Shown here: piece after piece, positions 54,247-63,231 of the stretch
How positions within the stretch are numbered: position 1 is the stretch's first letter
How the letters are laid out: the number at the start of each line of letters is the position of its first letter
Assembly (NCBI RefSeq): GCF_000473205.1
Contig: NZ_KI421507.1
Coordinates: 3,643,057-3,707,056, forward strand
DNA from: Pseudophaeobacter arcticus DSM 23566
GTDB lineage: Bacteria; Pseudomonadota; Alphaproteobacteria; Rhodobacterales; Rhodobacteraceae
Direction: 5' to 3'
Length of the DNA stretch: 64,000 nt
Made by a program: the position numbers and the translations under genes
Notes under the pieces: generated by a model
What the model saw: the letters and a program-made list of their open reading frames with translations, nothing else
Told to the model about the DNA's origin: nothing
Databases searched by the model: none

Positions 54247-55011
54247 CTACTGTGCCGGATTGCCACCCTCAAGGTGCGCCAAACGAACTGCGGCATCACG
54301 GACCATCACAGCCATACTGTTGGCATCTGGCGTCTTACTTACCTGCAGGTCCTTGTAGTTCAAGCCCTTCAGCTCAGCCGCCACGGCCTGACTTAACGCA
54401 ATCAAAGACAAATTAACTTGATCCAGCCCCAGACAGGCAAAATGCCGCGCAGTCCGCGGTGAAAAAAGCGGCGCAATCACCGCATCTTGCGCCAATATGC
54501 GCTGCGTTGCCTCATCACTTGGCGACAAGAGTTGCTGATCGTAGATCATCTGCCCCTCACAGGGCAGACCTGCCGCAGACAGGGTTTGGGCGATATCGCC
54601 ACGGGTATGGCGCCCATGCAGGTGCAACAGGGGCGTGGCGGGTCTGACCTTGGCAAGATGCGCGATCAGCTCTGCTGCGGACGCGCCACAATACTGCGCC
54701 TTCCACCCTGCCTGTTCAGCCGCTTGGGTCGTGCGCTGCCCAACACAAAAGGCTGGCAGCACGGTGGGCGCGCTGCGGGCGGCAGACACCCCATTGGCAG
54801 AGGTGAAAATTACGCCCTGGTAGCCCGTGAGATCAACCTCTGCACCAAACGGCGTCACCTGCATCAGCGGCGCATGAATCACCTCTAGATGCGCCAGGAT
54901 CTTTGCAGGCAGCTGTGCCACAAACCGCAAAGAGCCCTCCTGTGGTCGCGTCATCAACAGGGCGACCTTTGGCGGTTCAGCGCGGCTGCTAAAGACCGGG
55001 GCGTCACTCAT
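54247..55011 (-). CDS. hemD: Uroporphyrinogen-III synthase
   Basis: This 254-residue cytoplasmic enzyme closes hydroxymethylbilane to uroporphyrinogen III in haem and chlorophyll synthesis. The family is highly divergent, but the two-lobed pattern is seen: LLMTRPQEGSLRF near the N-terminus, GVIFTSANGVSAARS (about 73-87) and FSPRTARHFA in the second lobe. Size and position before mic60-hemY are typical. The ATG at 55011 is chosen because AGGAG precedes it. hemC is not in the window; tsaD is divergent 75 bases away. Confidence 0.85.
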   Translation of the reverse strand: MSDAPVFSSRAEPPKVALLMTRPQEGSLRFVAQLPAKILAHLEVIHAPLMQVTPFGAEVDLTGYQGVIFTSANGVSAARSAPTVLPAFCVGQRTTQAAEQAGWKAQYCGASAAELIAHLAKVRPATPLLHLHGRHTRGDIAQTLSAAGLPCEGQMIYDQQLLSPSDEATQRILAQDAVIAPLFSPRTARHFACLGLDQVNLSLIALSQAVAAELKGLNYKDLQVSKTPDANSMAVMVRDAAVRLAHLEGGNPAQ

Positions 55012-55086
55012 GCTTTGGGCTCCTGGGATTGTTTGCAGCACCCATAGGTGCTAGCTCCACCAGCAATCTGATGCAACGGGTAGACC

Positions 55087-56184
55087 ATGACACAAAGCCT
55101 GACACTTTTGGGGCTGGAAAGCAGCTGTGACGATACCGCCGCCGCCGTGGTGCGGCAAGAGCCGGGTAAACGCGCCCAGGTGCTTTCTTCCATTGTCTTT
55201 GGCCAGACCGAACTGCACAGCGCCTTTGGTGGCGTTGTCCCCGAGATTGCCGCCCGCGCCCATGCCGAAAAACTGGACCTCTGCGTTATAGATGCGCTGG
55301 AGGCTGCCGGGGTGACCCTGCAGGAACTTGATGCCATCGCCGTCACCGCCGGGCCGGGGCTGATTGGCGGGGTGATGTCTGGCGTGATGTGCGCCAAAGG
55401 CATCGCCGCGGCCACGGGCCTGCCGCTGGTTGGGGTCAACCATTTGGCCGGTCATGCCCTGACCCCGCGACTGACCGATGATGTGGCCTATCCCTATCTG
55501 ATGCTGCTGGTCTCTGGCGGTCACTGCCAATATCTGATCGCCCGCGGCCCAGAGGATTTCACCCGTCTGGGCGGCACCATTGATGACGCCCCGGGCGAGG
55601 CCTTTGATAAAACCGCGCGGCTGCTGGGCCTGCCGCAACCCGGTGGTCCTGCGGTGCAAAAAGAGGCCGAAATGGGCGATCCCAAACGCTTTCGCTTTCC
55701 CCGTCCGCTGATCCAACGGCAGGATTGCAACCTGTCCTTTTCCGGGCTGAAAACCGCGCTGATGCGGATGCGCGATCAGATTGTCGAAGAAAAATCCGGC
55801 CTGACGCGGCAGGATCGCGCCGATCTTTGCGCCGGGTTTCAGGCTGCTGTGGCCGATGTCCTGGCCTCCAAAACCCGTCGGGCATTGGCCATTTACCTGG
55901 CGGAAAATCCTGCCACACCAACATTGGCCGTGGCGGGTGGTGTGGCGGCAAATACTGCCATTCGTGCCGCGTTAGAGACTGTTTGTGACGAGCTGAACAC
56001 CAGTTTTACCGCCCCTCCGCTAGCGCTGTGCACGGATAATGCCGCGATGATCGCCTATGCTGGTCTCGAGCGGTTCCGCGCCGGGGCGCGTGACGGCATG
56101 GATCTGACCGCCCGCCCCCGCTGGCCACTGGATCAAACCAGCCCCGCCATGCTGGGATCCGGCCGCAAAGGAGCCAAGGCATGA
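55087..56184 (+). CDS. tsaD: tRNA N6-threonylcarbamoyladenosine synthase subunit TsaD
   Basis: This 365-residue protein transfers the threonylcarbamoyl group to A37 of ANN-decoding tRNAs. It begins [18 protein letters not shown], and the metal-binding histidines are H119 and H123 in GVNHLAGH. The ASKHA-fold segments VSGGHCQYL and [14 protein letters not shown] are also clear. It heads a rightward set tsaD-gpsA-YciI-EVE and overlaps gpsA by 4 bases (ATGA). Confidence 0.96.
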   Translation: MTQSLTLLGLESSCDDTAAAVVRQEPGKRAQVLSSIVFGQTELHSAFGGVVPEIAARAHAEKLDLCVIDALEAAGVTLQELDAIAVTAGPGLIGGVMSGVMCAKGIAAATGLPLVGVNHLAGHALTPRLTDDVAYPYLMLLVSGGHCQYLIARGPEDFTRLGGTIDDAPGEAFDKTARLLGLPQPGGPAVQKEAEMGDPKRFRFPRPLIQRQDCNLSFSGLKTALMRMRDQIVEEKSGLTRQDRADLCAGFQAAVADVLASKTRRALAIYLAENPATPTLAVAGGVAANTAIRAALETVCDELNTSFTAPPLALCTDNAAMIAYAGLERFRAGARDGMDLTARPRWPLDQTSPAMLGSGRKGAKA

Positions 56185-57143
56185 GTGTTTCCGTGCTTGG
56201 CGCCGGGGCCTTTGGCACCGCTCTGGCCATTTCCCTGATCAAGGAAACACCGGTCACCCTATGGGCGCGCGACAGCGCCCATGTGGCGCAGATGCAAAGG
56301 CAGCGTTGCAACACGACCCGGCTGCCAGACATCCCACTGCCTGCGGATCTGGCACTGACCAGCGACTTTGCCACCGCCGCCCAGGCCGAGGTGCTGCTGC
56401 TGGCGGTTCCGATGCAGAAACTGCGCCTGACCCTGGAAACCCATCGCGCCGATTTGGCGGGAAAGGTGCTGGTGGCCTGCTGCAAGGGGATTGAGCTGAA
56501 AACCGGCCTTGGCCCCATTGCGGTGATCACCGAAGTCCTGCCCAGCGCCAAACCCGCCTTGCTGACCGGCCCAAGTTTTGCCGCCGATATCGCCCGTGGC
56601 CTGCCAACCGCCCTGACCCTGGCCTGCGCTGATGCCGAGCTGGGCCGCCAGCTGCAACAGCAGCTCACCACCGCCAATCTGCGGCTCTACCGCACCACCG
56701 ACACCAGCGGCGCCGAGCTGGGCGGCGCATTGAAGAACATCATCGCCATTGCCTGTGGCGCGGTAATTGGCGCCGGGCTGGGCGAGAGCGCCCGCGCCGC
56801 CCTGATGACGCGAGGCTATGCCGAAATGCAGCGCATGGCGCTGGCCTGTGGGGCTAAACCGGAAACCCTGGCCGGGCTCTCAGGCTTTGGCGATCTCACC
56901 CTGACCTGCAGTTCAACCCTGTCACGCAACTATCAATTGGGGCTGGCCATCGGCCGGGGCGACGGGTTTGACCCAAACATCACCGTCGAAGGTGCCGCCA
57001 CCGCCCGCGCCACCGCCGCCAAGGCAAAAACCATGGGGCTGGATATGCCCCTGACCGAGACTGTCGTTGGATTACTGAATGGTGACTTGACGATTGCCAC
57101 TGCCAGCGCTCAACTGCTGGCACGCCCTTTGAAAGAGGAATAA
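56181..57143 (+). CDS. gpsA: Glycerol-3-phosphate dehydrogenase [NAD(P)+]
   Basis: This 320-residue cytoplasmic enzyme makes sn-glycerol 3-phosphate for phospholipid synthesis. The NAD-binding GAGAFGTA is at residues 7-14, GPSFAADIA near 130, and the catalytic lysine K185 in [12 protein letters not shown]. Length is typical. It overlaps tsaD by 4 bases, an arrangement common in alphaproteobacteria. Confidence 0.96.
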   Translation: MSVSVLGAGAFGTALAISLIKETPVTLWARDSAHVAQMQRQRCNTTRLPDIPLPADLALTSDFATAAQAEVLLLAVPMQKLRLTLETHRADLAGKVLVACCKGIELKTGLGPIAVITEVLPSAKPALLTGPSFAADIARGLPTALTLACADAELGRQLQQQLTTANLRLYRTTDTSGAELGGALKNIIAIACGAVIGAGLGESARAALMTRGYAEMQRMALACGAKPETLAGLSGFGDLTLTCSSTLSRNYQLGLAIGRGDGFDPNITVEGAATARATAAKAKTMGLDMPLTETVVGLLNGDLTIATASAQLLARPLKEE

Positions 57144-57144
57144 A

Positions 57145-57417
57145 ATGCTGATTGCCCTGATCGCCCGCGACAAACCCGGTCACCTGCAAACCCGTGTCGA
57201 CAATCGCGCGGCACACCTTGCCTATATCGAAGAAACCGGCGTTGTGGCGCAGGCAGGACCGCTGCTGGACCAAAACGGCGAGATGGCTGGATCGCTGGTT
57301 ATCCTCGAGGTTGAGGATATGGCTGCCGGTGAGGCCTGGGCCGCAGGTGACCCCTACAATAAGGCCAACTTGTTTGAGTCGGTCGAGCTGATCACCTGGA
57401 AGAAAGTCATCGGCTGA
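57145..57417 (+). CDS. YciI-family protein
   Basis: This 90-residue protein is a small ferredoxin-like-fold YciI domain: LIALIARDKPGHLQTRVDN, ETGVVAQAGPLLDQNGEM, and AGDPYNKANLFESVELITWK. The conserved His/Asp pair of the family (H37, D78 approximately) is present. The biochemical role of single YciI proteins is mostly unknown. It starts one base after gpsA and overlaps the next gene by one base. Confidence 0.88.
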   Translation: MLIALIARDKPGHLQTRVDNRAAHLAYIEETGVVAQAGPLLDQNGEMAGSLVILEVEDMAAGEAWAAGDPYNKANLFESVELITWKKVIG

Positions 57418-57839
57418 TGCGCTATTGGCTGTTCAAATCGGAACCTTCGACCTGGAGCTGGCAAGACCAGATCGACAAGGGCGAACAAGGCGAAGAATGG
57501 GACGGCGTGCGCAATTACCAGGCGCGTAACTTCATGCGCCAGATGGCCCTGGGCGACCGGGGCTTTTTCTATCATTCGCAAAAGGAAAAAGCGGTGGTGG
57601 GTATCGTTGAGGTCTGTGCGCAGGCACATCCCGACAGCAGCACCGATGACGACCGCTGGGACTGTGTGGATATCAAGGCAATACGCAGCTTTACCCAGCC
57701 TGTGACATTGGAGCAGATCAAGGCCGACCCTCGCCTGGCAGAGATGAGTCTGGTCAAGAGCTCCCGCTTGTCGGTGCAGCCTGTCAGCCTCGAGGAATGG
57801 CAGCTGGTCTGCGCATTGGGGCAGACAGATCCGGACTGA
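57417..57839 (+). CDS. EVE-domain protein
   Basis: This 140-residue protein is a complete EVE (PUA-like) domain: RYWLFKSEPSTWSWQDQID at the N-terminus, then WDGVRNYQARNFMRQMALGD and SLVKSSRLSVQPVSLEEW. EVE domains bind modified bases in DNA or RNA and are often near tRNA-modification or nucleotide genes; here tsaD is upstream. The ATG overlaps the previous stop (TGATG). A modified-nucleic-acid reader role is inferred from the family only. Confidence 0.92.
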   Translation: MRYWLFKSEPSTWSWQDQIDKGEQGEEWDGVRNYQARNFMRQMALGDRGFFYHSQKEKAVVGIVEVCAQAHPDSSTDDDRWDCVDIKAIRSFTQPVTLEQIKADPRLAEMSLVKSSRLSVQPVSLEEWQLVCALGQTDPD

Positions 57840-57908
57840 TCTGCCAGTCTGGTTGTGATCCAAAGACAGGATCCAAAGCTAGACCGGTGAGAAGACTGGG
57901 AGGAAGAA

Positions 57909-58304
57909 ATGGAAATACTCAATGTTTTGGCTGCAACGCTTGCGGGGTTTGCCCTGGGCGCGGTCTATTACGGGATCCTGGCAGAGCCCTGGATGGTCGC
58001 CGCCGGCATCAAGCGTGGCACCGATGGCAAACCTGAAAGCAGCCAGACCCCGGCGATATTTGCGCTCAGCTTTTGTCTGCAGCTGATTGTGGCCGGCATG
58101 ATGCGCCATGTCTTTGCCCTGTCGGGGATTAGCAGCGCGGGATCAGGTCTGGTTGCTGGTCTTGGCGTGGGGTTGTTTTTCATCACGCCCTGGATTGCGC
58201 TGAACAACCTATACGCAGGCCGCCCGGTCAAACTGACGCTGATTGATGGTGGCTATGCCACGCTGGCCTGCGCTGCGATTGGCCTGGTGCTGTCACTGTT
58301 CTGA
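57909..58304 (+). CDS. DUF1761 membrane protein
   Basis: This 131-residue protein has four hydrophobic helices and the DUF1761 pattern (AATLAGFALGAVYYGILAEP near the N-terminus, and GLFFITPWIALNNLYAGRP). GAGGAA precedes the ATG. It follows the EVE gene by 69 bases with no clear terminator between. Function is unknown. Confidence 0.82.
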   Translation: MEILNVLAATLAGFALGAVYYGILAEPWMVAAGIKRGTDGKPESSQTPAIFALSFCLQLIVAGMMRHVFALSGISSAGSGLVAGLGVGLFFITPWIALNNLYAGRPVKLTLIDGGYATLACAAIGLVLSLF

Positions 58305-58367
58305 CCATCATACCCGGCACCCGCAACCTAGACTTGGCTGTCAAAGATCGGCCTCTGGAGGTCCAAA

Positions 58368-58485
58368 ATAAAAAAAGGGAAGATCCAACTGAACAGTAGG
58401 ATCTTCCCTTCCACCCCGCGTGCTCCACAATCCACCACACGCGTATGAAAATTCCGTCCTAGCCGTCCTGGCTGGTATATCTTTG
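58368..58485 (-). ncRNA. Possible small RNA with its own intrinsic terminator
   Basis: On the minus strand a weak promoter-like pair (TTGCCA, 18 bases, TATCAA) precedes about 110 bases without an open frame. These contain a CGCGTG/CACGCG hairpin (58417-58443) directly followed by a 12-base-pair terminator stem with seven T residues. The upstream DUF2853 transcript already has its own terminator, so this second one needs a separate source. The ends are estimates. A simple tandem terminator is the alternative. Confidence 0.4.
58370..58410 (-). terminator. Strong intrinsic terminator
   Basis: AAGGGAAGATCC pairs perfectly with GGATCTTCCCTT around a 12-base loop and is followed on the minus strand by a T-run of seven. 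It is oriented for leftward transcription. Confidence 0.88.
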
Positions 58486-58544
58486 ATAGCCTGCTTACGG
58501 TTGTTTTGGCAAACCCTATGCGCGGACAATACCATTCAAATGCA

Positions 58545-58572
58545 AAACACCCGGCAATTTTGCCGAGTGTTT
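58545..58572 (-). terminator. Intrinsic terminator after the DUF2853 gene
   Basis: AAACACCCGGCAA pairs with TTGCCGAGTGTTT with one mismatch around a two-base loop, and TTTTG follows on the minus strand. It lies 70 bases after the DUF2853 stop. Confidence 0.75.
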
Positions 58573-58641
58573 GAAGCCTAAAAAACCTAATATTTCCAAA
58601 TGAAAACCGGTAGTTAGACCTTCGTGTTTTTTGAACTCGGC

Positions 58642-58983
58642 TCAGCCGTAGACGGCTTCTTTGCCAAAATGCTTGGTAAGCATATAGTAAACGACTGCGC
58701 GATATTTATTGCGCTCGGACTTGCCATAGATCTCGACGACTTTGCCAATGGCTTCCATCAGCTCTGGCCCGTCCGCCAGACCCAGTTTTTTGATCAGGAA
58801 GTTGTCTTTGACAGTTTCCAGCTCGCTCTCCTGGCTGGAAGCTACGGTGGAGGCATCCGCGTTATAGATCGCAGGACCACAACCAATGGTGACCTTGGTC
58901 AACAGGTCCATATCGGCTTCCATACCGCATTTGTTTTTCAGATCATCAGCGTATTGTGCGATCAGGTCATCTCTTTTGCCCAT
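58642..58983 (-). CDS. DUF2853 family protein
   Basis: This 113-residue soluble protein matches DUF2853: MGKRDDLIAQYADDLKNKCG at the start, then LLTKVTIGCGPAIYNADAST, and KYRAVVYYMLTKHFGKE at the end. The ATG at 58983 is preferred because GGAGACC lies just upstream and the family begins there; the frame stays open for 65 codons further but that part has no family resemblance. Function is unknown. It is a single-gene unit with its own terminator. Confidence 0.88.
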   Translation of the reverse strand: MGKRDDLIAQYADDLKNKCGMEADMDLLTKVTIGCGPAIYNADASTVASSQESELETVKDNFLIKKLGLADGPELMEAIGKVVEIYGKSERNKYRAVVYYMLTKHFGKEAVYG

Positions 58984-59331
58984 AAAAGGTCTCCAGCTCC
59001 ATGTCAGGTTGATCAAAGTTGCAAAATAGTAGCAGCTTAACAAAAGCCTAACGCCTGAAACCCAAGAGACAAAGGAAAAGATTCGCTGGCTTTTCCCCGC
59101 TGACCGCGACCAGCGCCCGTTGCGATACTGAGCAGGATCTGCGTAGAGGTCAAACATGGTGCCAAGCAACAGAGGCATCGCAATCGGGTATTTGGATTCA
59201 GAGGTCCAGCCGATCCAGAAGATAGAGGGCGAACAGTATAAACATGGGATAAACTTGGGGGTGCCGAGTAACGCAAAACGCCACCCAAGGTTTCCCTTGG
59301 ATGGCGCCTTTACCCGGATCTGGATCAGATC
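58984..59331. other. Intergenic stretch between DUF2853 and ahcY
   Basis: The right end holds the ahcY terminator. The rest should contain the DUF2853 promoter. Open frames run through it but show no recognisable family and no ribosome-binding site, so no gene is called. Confidence 0.5.
59279..59306 (-). terminator. Intrinsic terminator of ahcY
   Basis: CGCCATCCAAGG pairs with CCTTGGGTGGCG (one G-U pair) around a 4-base loop, and the minus strand continues TTTTG. It begins 25 bases after the ahcY stop. Confidence 0.85.
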
Positions 59332-60723
59332 TTAGTAGCGGTAATGCTCGGGCTTGAAGGGGCCTTCTGGGGTCACACCAATGTAGGCGGCCTGCTCTGG
59401 GCTCAATGTCGACAGTTTCACGCCAATACGCTCCAGGTGCAGGCGGGCAACTTTTTCATCCAGATGCTTGGGCAGGATGTAGACCTCGTTTTTGTACTCG
59501 TCGCCGCGCAGCCACAGCTCGATCTGAGCCAGAACCTGGTTGGTGAAGGAGGCCGACATCACAAAGGACGGATGACCGGTGGCATTGCCGAGGTTCAGCA
59601 AACGACCCTCAGAAAGCAGGATCAGACGGCTGCCCGAGGGCATCTCGATCATGTCGACCTGTTCTTTGATGTTGGTCCACTTGTGGTTCTTCAGGCTTGC
59701 GACCTGAATTTCGTTGTCAAAGTGGCCGATGTTGCCAACGATCGCCATGTCCTTCATCTCGCGCATGTGCTCGATGCGGATCACATCCTTGTTGCCGGTG
59801 GTGGTGATAAAGATATCGGCGCTGGCAACGACATCTTCCAGGCGCACAACTTCAAAACCGTCCATGGCGGCCTGCAGGGCGCAGATCGGGTCAACTTCGG
59901 TGACTTTGACGCGGGCGCCGACGCCGGACAGCGAGGCCGCAGAGCCTTTGCCAACATCGCCATAGCCACAGACCACGGCAACCTTGCCGGCCATCATGGT
60001 GTCGGTGGCGCGGCGGATACCGTCAACCAGCGATTCCTTACAGCCGTATTTGTTGTCGAACTTCGACTTGGTGACCGAATCATTCACGTTGATCGCAGGG
60101 AAGGGCAGCTGGCCATTTTTCTGCAGTTCATAAAGACGGTGCACACCGGTGGTGGTTTCCTCGGAAACACCCAGGATGGCTTCGCGGGTCTTGGTGAACC
60201 AGCCGGGGCTTGCCGCCATACGCTTTTTGATCTGGGCAAAGATGGCTTCTTCTTCTTCCGAAGTTGGCATTTCGATCAGATCGGTTTCGCCGGCCTCAAC
60301 ACGGGCCCCCAGCAGCACATAGAGTGTCGCATCGCCGCCATCGTCGAGGATCAGGTTGGCGCCTTCGGGGAACATGAAGGATCTGTCCAGGTAGTCCCAA
60401 TGCTCAACTAGGCTCTGGCCCTTGATGGCAAAAACCGGTGTGCCACCGGCTGCGATGGCCGCAGCCGCGTGATCCTGGGTCGAAAAGATGTTGCAGGAGG
60501 CCCAGCGCACATCGGCGCCCAGCGCCACCAGAGTTTCAATCAAAACAGCTGTCTGAATGGTCATATGCAGCGAGCCGACGATGCGCGCGCCTTTCAGCGG
60601 CTTTTCTTCACCGTATTCAGCACGCAGCGACATCAGGCCCGGCATTTCGGTTTCCGCGATGTCCAGTTCTTTGCGGCCAAATTCAGCCAACGCAATGTCT
60701 TTTACAATATAATCCTCGGCCAT
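59332..60723 (-). CDS. ahcY: Adenosylhomocysteinase
   Basis: This 463-residue cytoplasmic enzyme splits S-adenosylhomocysteine into adenosine and homocysteine, keeping methyltransferases free of product inhibition. Family segments are very clear: [37 protein letters not shown], the NAD-binding [10 protein letters not shown], and the C-terminal PEHYRY. The ATG at 60723 has GGAGCGG upstream and gives the usual N-terminus. A terminator follows. In Rhodobacter, ahcY lies downstream of regA, and here it is about 2.5 kb from regA. Confidence 0.97.
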   Translation of the reverse strand: MAEDYIVKDIALAEFGRKELDIAETEMPGLMSLRAEYGEEKPLKGARIVGSLHMTIQTAVLIETLVALGADVRWASCNIFSTQDHAAAAIAAGGTPVFAIKGQSLVEHWDYLDRSFMFPEGANLILDDGGDATLYVLLGARVEAGETDLIEMPTSEEEEAIFAQIKKRMAASPGWFTKTREAILGVSEETTTGVHRLYELQKNGQLPFPAINVNDSVTKSKFDNKYGCKESLVDGIRRATDTMMAGKVAVVCGYGDVGKGSAASLSGVGARVKVTEVDPICALQAAMDGFEVVRLEDVVASADIFITTTGNKDVIRIEHMREMKDMAIVGNIGHFDNEIQVASLKNHKWTNIKEQVDMIEMPSGSRLILLSEGRLLNLGNATGHPSFVMSASFTNQVLAQIELWLRGDEYKNEVYILPKHLDEKVARLHLERIGVKLSTLSPEQAAYIGVTPEGPFKPEHYRY

Positions 60724-60842
60724 GGTCCGCTCCATTCAGGTTACGAGTTCGCTTGAGCGCAGCAAGTAACACCGCAAAGGTTTAGAAGCAACGAAGATGG
60801 CAGCTGTGATGAAATGACGAAGCGGTTACGGAACATCCGCCA

Positions 60843-61157
60843 TCAGCTTGGCAATCCGGACTGGGACCCCGACGTTGTCACGTTGAAATAATTCTGACCG
60901 GCGGCGACGATACAACTGATACCCGAAGGATAGGTCACCAGCACGGTAAAGGTCCCGTTATCAGCGGAACTCCAGATCTCGATCATCGTATCAACAGGCT
61001 GGGAGTTCTGCAGGCCAGCCGATGACAGGCTTTCGGAAAAGGCGGTTTGCAAGTGTTGCACCAACCCTTCGCGCGGCGCACAGGTTACGGCCAAGGCAGG
61101 CGGTGCCATTGCAGCCATGCCAAAGACCAAAGCGGATGAGAAGAGACGTTTAAACAT
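60843..61157 (-). CDS. Small secreted protein of unknown function
   Basis: This 104-residue protein has a clear signal peptide cleaved after about residue 23 (ALA|VT). The 80-residue mature part has two cysteines (near residues 26 and 82) and a short beta-rich pattern ending in a Gly/Ser tail. AGGAG lies 6 bases before the ATG. No family is recognised. It stands alone between ahcY and an HD hydrolase on the other strand. Confidence 0.7.
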   Translation of the reverse strand: MFKRLFSSALVFGMAAMAPPALAVTCAPREGLVQHLQTAFSESLSSAGLQNSQPVDTMIEIWSSADNGTFTVLVTYPSGISCIVAAGQNYFNVTTSGSQSGLPS

Positions 61158-61426
61158 GATAAGCTCCTATTTGTTGAGGTTTCTCTCAGCTCTAGGGGTG
61201 CTTACTCCGGGTGGATAACACCCCTGCCATGGTATATAACTTAGGACTTTGGTCGGGATTTTCAATCTCACGGCGGATCACCTTTGCGTCGGAACCCCTG
61301 GCGCCAGGCAGCCAAACACCCAGGCAATTAGCGGCAAAAATCCGGCTTTGCTGCGCTTCGCGGTTTACCTCCGGGCCACCAAACAGATAGGCAGAGAAGG
61401 TCTGTTGATCACCGGAATTTCGCCCG

Positions 61427-62023
61427 ATGCCCCCTAAACCCGCCCGCGCCTGGCAACGTATGCTTTCTGGTCGTCGTCTGGATCTGCTGGATCCAACGCC
61501 GATGGATATCGAAATCAGCGATATCGCCCATGGGTTGGCCTTTGTGGCCCGCTGGAACGGCCAGACGCGCGGTGATTTTGCCTATTCGGTGGCAGAACAT
61601 TCGCTGCTGGTAGAGGTGCTGTTTTCGCGCATGTATCCCAAGGCTCCGGTGAAATGGCAGCTGGCAGCCCTGCTGCATGATGCACCTGAATATGTCATCG
61701 GCGATATGATCTCTCCGGTGAAAGCAGCCGTGGGGCCGGGCTATAGCGAGCTTGACCAGCGCCTGACCTCAGCCATTCACATCAAATTTGGCCTGCCTGC
61801 CCAACTGCCCAAAACCATCAAGGCGCAGATCAAACGGGCGGATAAGGTAAGCGCCTGGATGGAGGCGGTGCAGATCGCCGGGTTTTCCGAAACCGAGGCC
61901 AACAAGCTGTTTGGTCGGCCCAAAAGCGAAGTGATCGCCGGGCTGGCCATTGATCTGCGCCCGCCCCTGCAGGTCCGTCAGGCCTTTGTCGCCCGCCATG
62001 CGGATCTGTTGAGCCGTCTGTGA
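61427..62023 (+). CDS. HD-domain hydrolase (YfbR-like)
   Basis: This 198-residue protein has an HD phosphohydrolase core: H58 in AEHSLL, the H84-D85 pair in ALLHDAPEYVIGDM, and a downstream acidic residue. The N-terminal segment (ISDIAHGLAFVARWNGQTRG) and PEYVIGDMISPVK are typical of YfbR/YedJ-like nucleotide phosphohydrolases in alphaproteobacteria. A dNMP or pyrophosphate substrate is likely but not shown. It is convergent with the glycosyltransferase gene. Confidence 0.85.
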   Translation: MPPKPARAWQRMLSGRRLDLLDPTPMDIEISDIAHGLAFVARWNGQTRGDFAYSVAEHSLLVEVLFSRMYPKAPVKWQLAALLHDAPEYVIGDMISPVKAAVGPGYSELDQRLTSAIHIKFGLPAQLPKTIKAQIKRADKVSAWMEAVQIAGFSETEANKLFGRPKSEVIAGLAIDLRPPLQVRQAFVARHADLLSRL

Positions 62024-62071
62024 CGGCCAAAGCTCCGGTCAGGCGGCTTTGACAGCGCAAAAACCTCTGGA

Positions 62072-63223
62072 TCAGGAGGCCTTGTTACGCTTCTTCTTTG
62101 GCTTGGCCTCGACAAAGCCATTCTGCCCGCCGAGACCTTTTTCTTCCAAAATTTGGTTGCGCTCAGCCTCGGACAAGGCCTGCCATTCGGCTGTTTCTGC
62201 GATAAAACCAAGGCGCGACAGGGTTTCGCCGATAATCTGGTGATTCAACTCACCAAAGCTCAGCCGGTTGGATTTTCCGCCTTTTTCAGGCACCCATTCG
62301 GCGCGCAGCCCGCCAATCACCACTGGGTTGCATTTGCAAAAACTCTCAACATGCTTTGCCAACAGGTTGTTGGCGCCAGAGCTGCGCCGCAGGATCATCG
62401 CCACCTGCTGATCTGGCCGACCAACCATGGCAAAAAGATGCAGGGCTGATCCATCGGCGGCAATCACCTTTTTGGCGGCCTTGTAGCGGGCCACCTGAAC
62501 CGTAAGACTGTGTTCCTGGGGATGAAAAACCTCATAGCCTTCGGCCTCTAACAGGGTTTCCAGCTGTTCCTCGCCCAAAAGCCCGCCTTTGCCGAGGCCA
62601 AGTTTAGAGCGAGAGATATAGATCTTTTCCGGGCCTTCGGCCTCTATATGGCTGGCAAAACGGTCATGCACCGTGCGGCGAAACTTGCGCGTCCCCACGG
62701 TGATCTTACCCAGGCCAAAGCCCTGCCCCGGCACCACCAGCTCTTCGACGCGGGTTGGCCTGTCGACCACCCGTATTGGCAGATCAGAGCCAAACAGCGA
62801 CAGAAATTCGCGGTGGTAGCCACGTACCTCTTTCCCCACTTTGGGGCGTTTGGGGATAAATATGATCCCTTTGATATCCGCTTCGACACTGGGCAAAGCC
62901 CACAGACGCGAAGAGCTTTCCACCAGGAAATGGCCAAAATGTGCCCAAAGCACCCCGCCCCAGAGCCAACGACCCTGTAGGGTCTCCCTGACCCTTGCTG
63001 GCCGCTCCGGTTCAATGGAAATGGGGCGAAACTTGCGCCAAAGCGCCGCCTCTGGGCAATAGCTGCCATCCGCATAAAGAACCCCCGCAGGCTGCACCAG
63101 GGCGCTGATCTTGGGGGGCACCACGCAGGCATCCACCAGGGTCAGCATCTCTTCGGACCAGCCCCCCGTGGGCAGAGGCTGGCCATCCGGATCTATCTCC
63201 GGTGCGCTTGCGTTTTGTGACAT
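62072..63223 (-). CDS. Glycosyltransferase family 61 protein
   Basis: This 383-residue cytoplasmic or peripheral protein matches the DUF563/GT61 pattern: WGGVLWAHFGHFLVESSSRL (about 90-110), EKIYISRSKLGLGKGG, and IAADGSALHLFAM. The tail is Lys/Arg-rich. Such enzymes add sugars to surface polysaccharides or glycoproteins; the acceptor is not known. It starts 8 bases after the regA stop, so it is probably in the senC-regA transcript, an unusual companion. Confidence 0.78.
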   Translation of the reverse strand: MSQNASAPEIDPDGQPLPTGGWSEEMLTLVDACVVPPKISALVQPAGVLYADGSYCPEAALWRKFRPISIEPERPARVRETLQGRWLWGGVLWAHFGHFLVESSSRLWALPSVEADIKGIIFIPKRPKVGKEVRGYHREFLSLFGSDLPIRVVDRPTRVEELVVPGQGFGLGKITVGTRKFRRTVHDRFASHIEAEGPEKIYISRSKLGLGKGGLLGEEQLETLLEAEGYEVFHPQEHSLTVQVARYKAAKKVIAADGSALHLFAMVGRPDQQVAMILRRSSGANNLLAKHVESFCKCNPVVIGGLRAEWVPEKGGKSNRLSFGELNHQIIGETLSRLGFIAETAEWQALSEAERNQILEEKGLGGQNGFVEAKPKKKRNKAS

Positions 63224-63231
63224 GCTGATTC

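Larger units (their letters stand above)
58305..58641. other. Intergenic stretch with two leftward terminators
   Basis: No protein gene is seen. Two intrinsic terminators for leftward transcription lie at 58370-58410 and 58545-58572, separated by about 135 bases. The stretch between them folds into further hairpins and may encode a small RNA. Confidence 0.7.

Noticed and set aside
58984..59178. N-terminal extension of the DUF2853 protein
   Set aside because: The frame is open for 65 more codons, but the ribosome-binding site and family N-terminus both point to the ATG at 58983.
60724..60842. SAH or SAM-SAH riboswitch upstream of ahcY
   Set aside because: The gap was read for the conserved cores of these riboswitches and none was seen; the leader is short and unstructured by eye.
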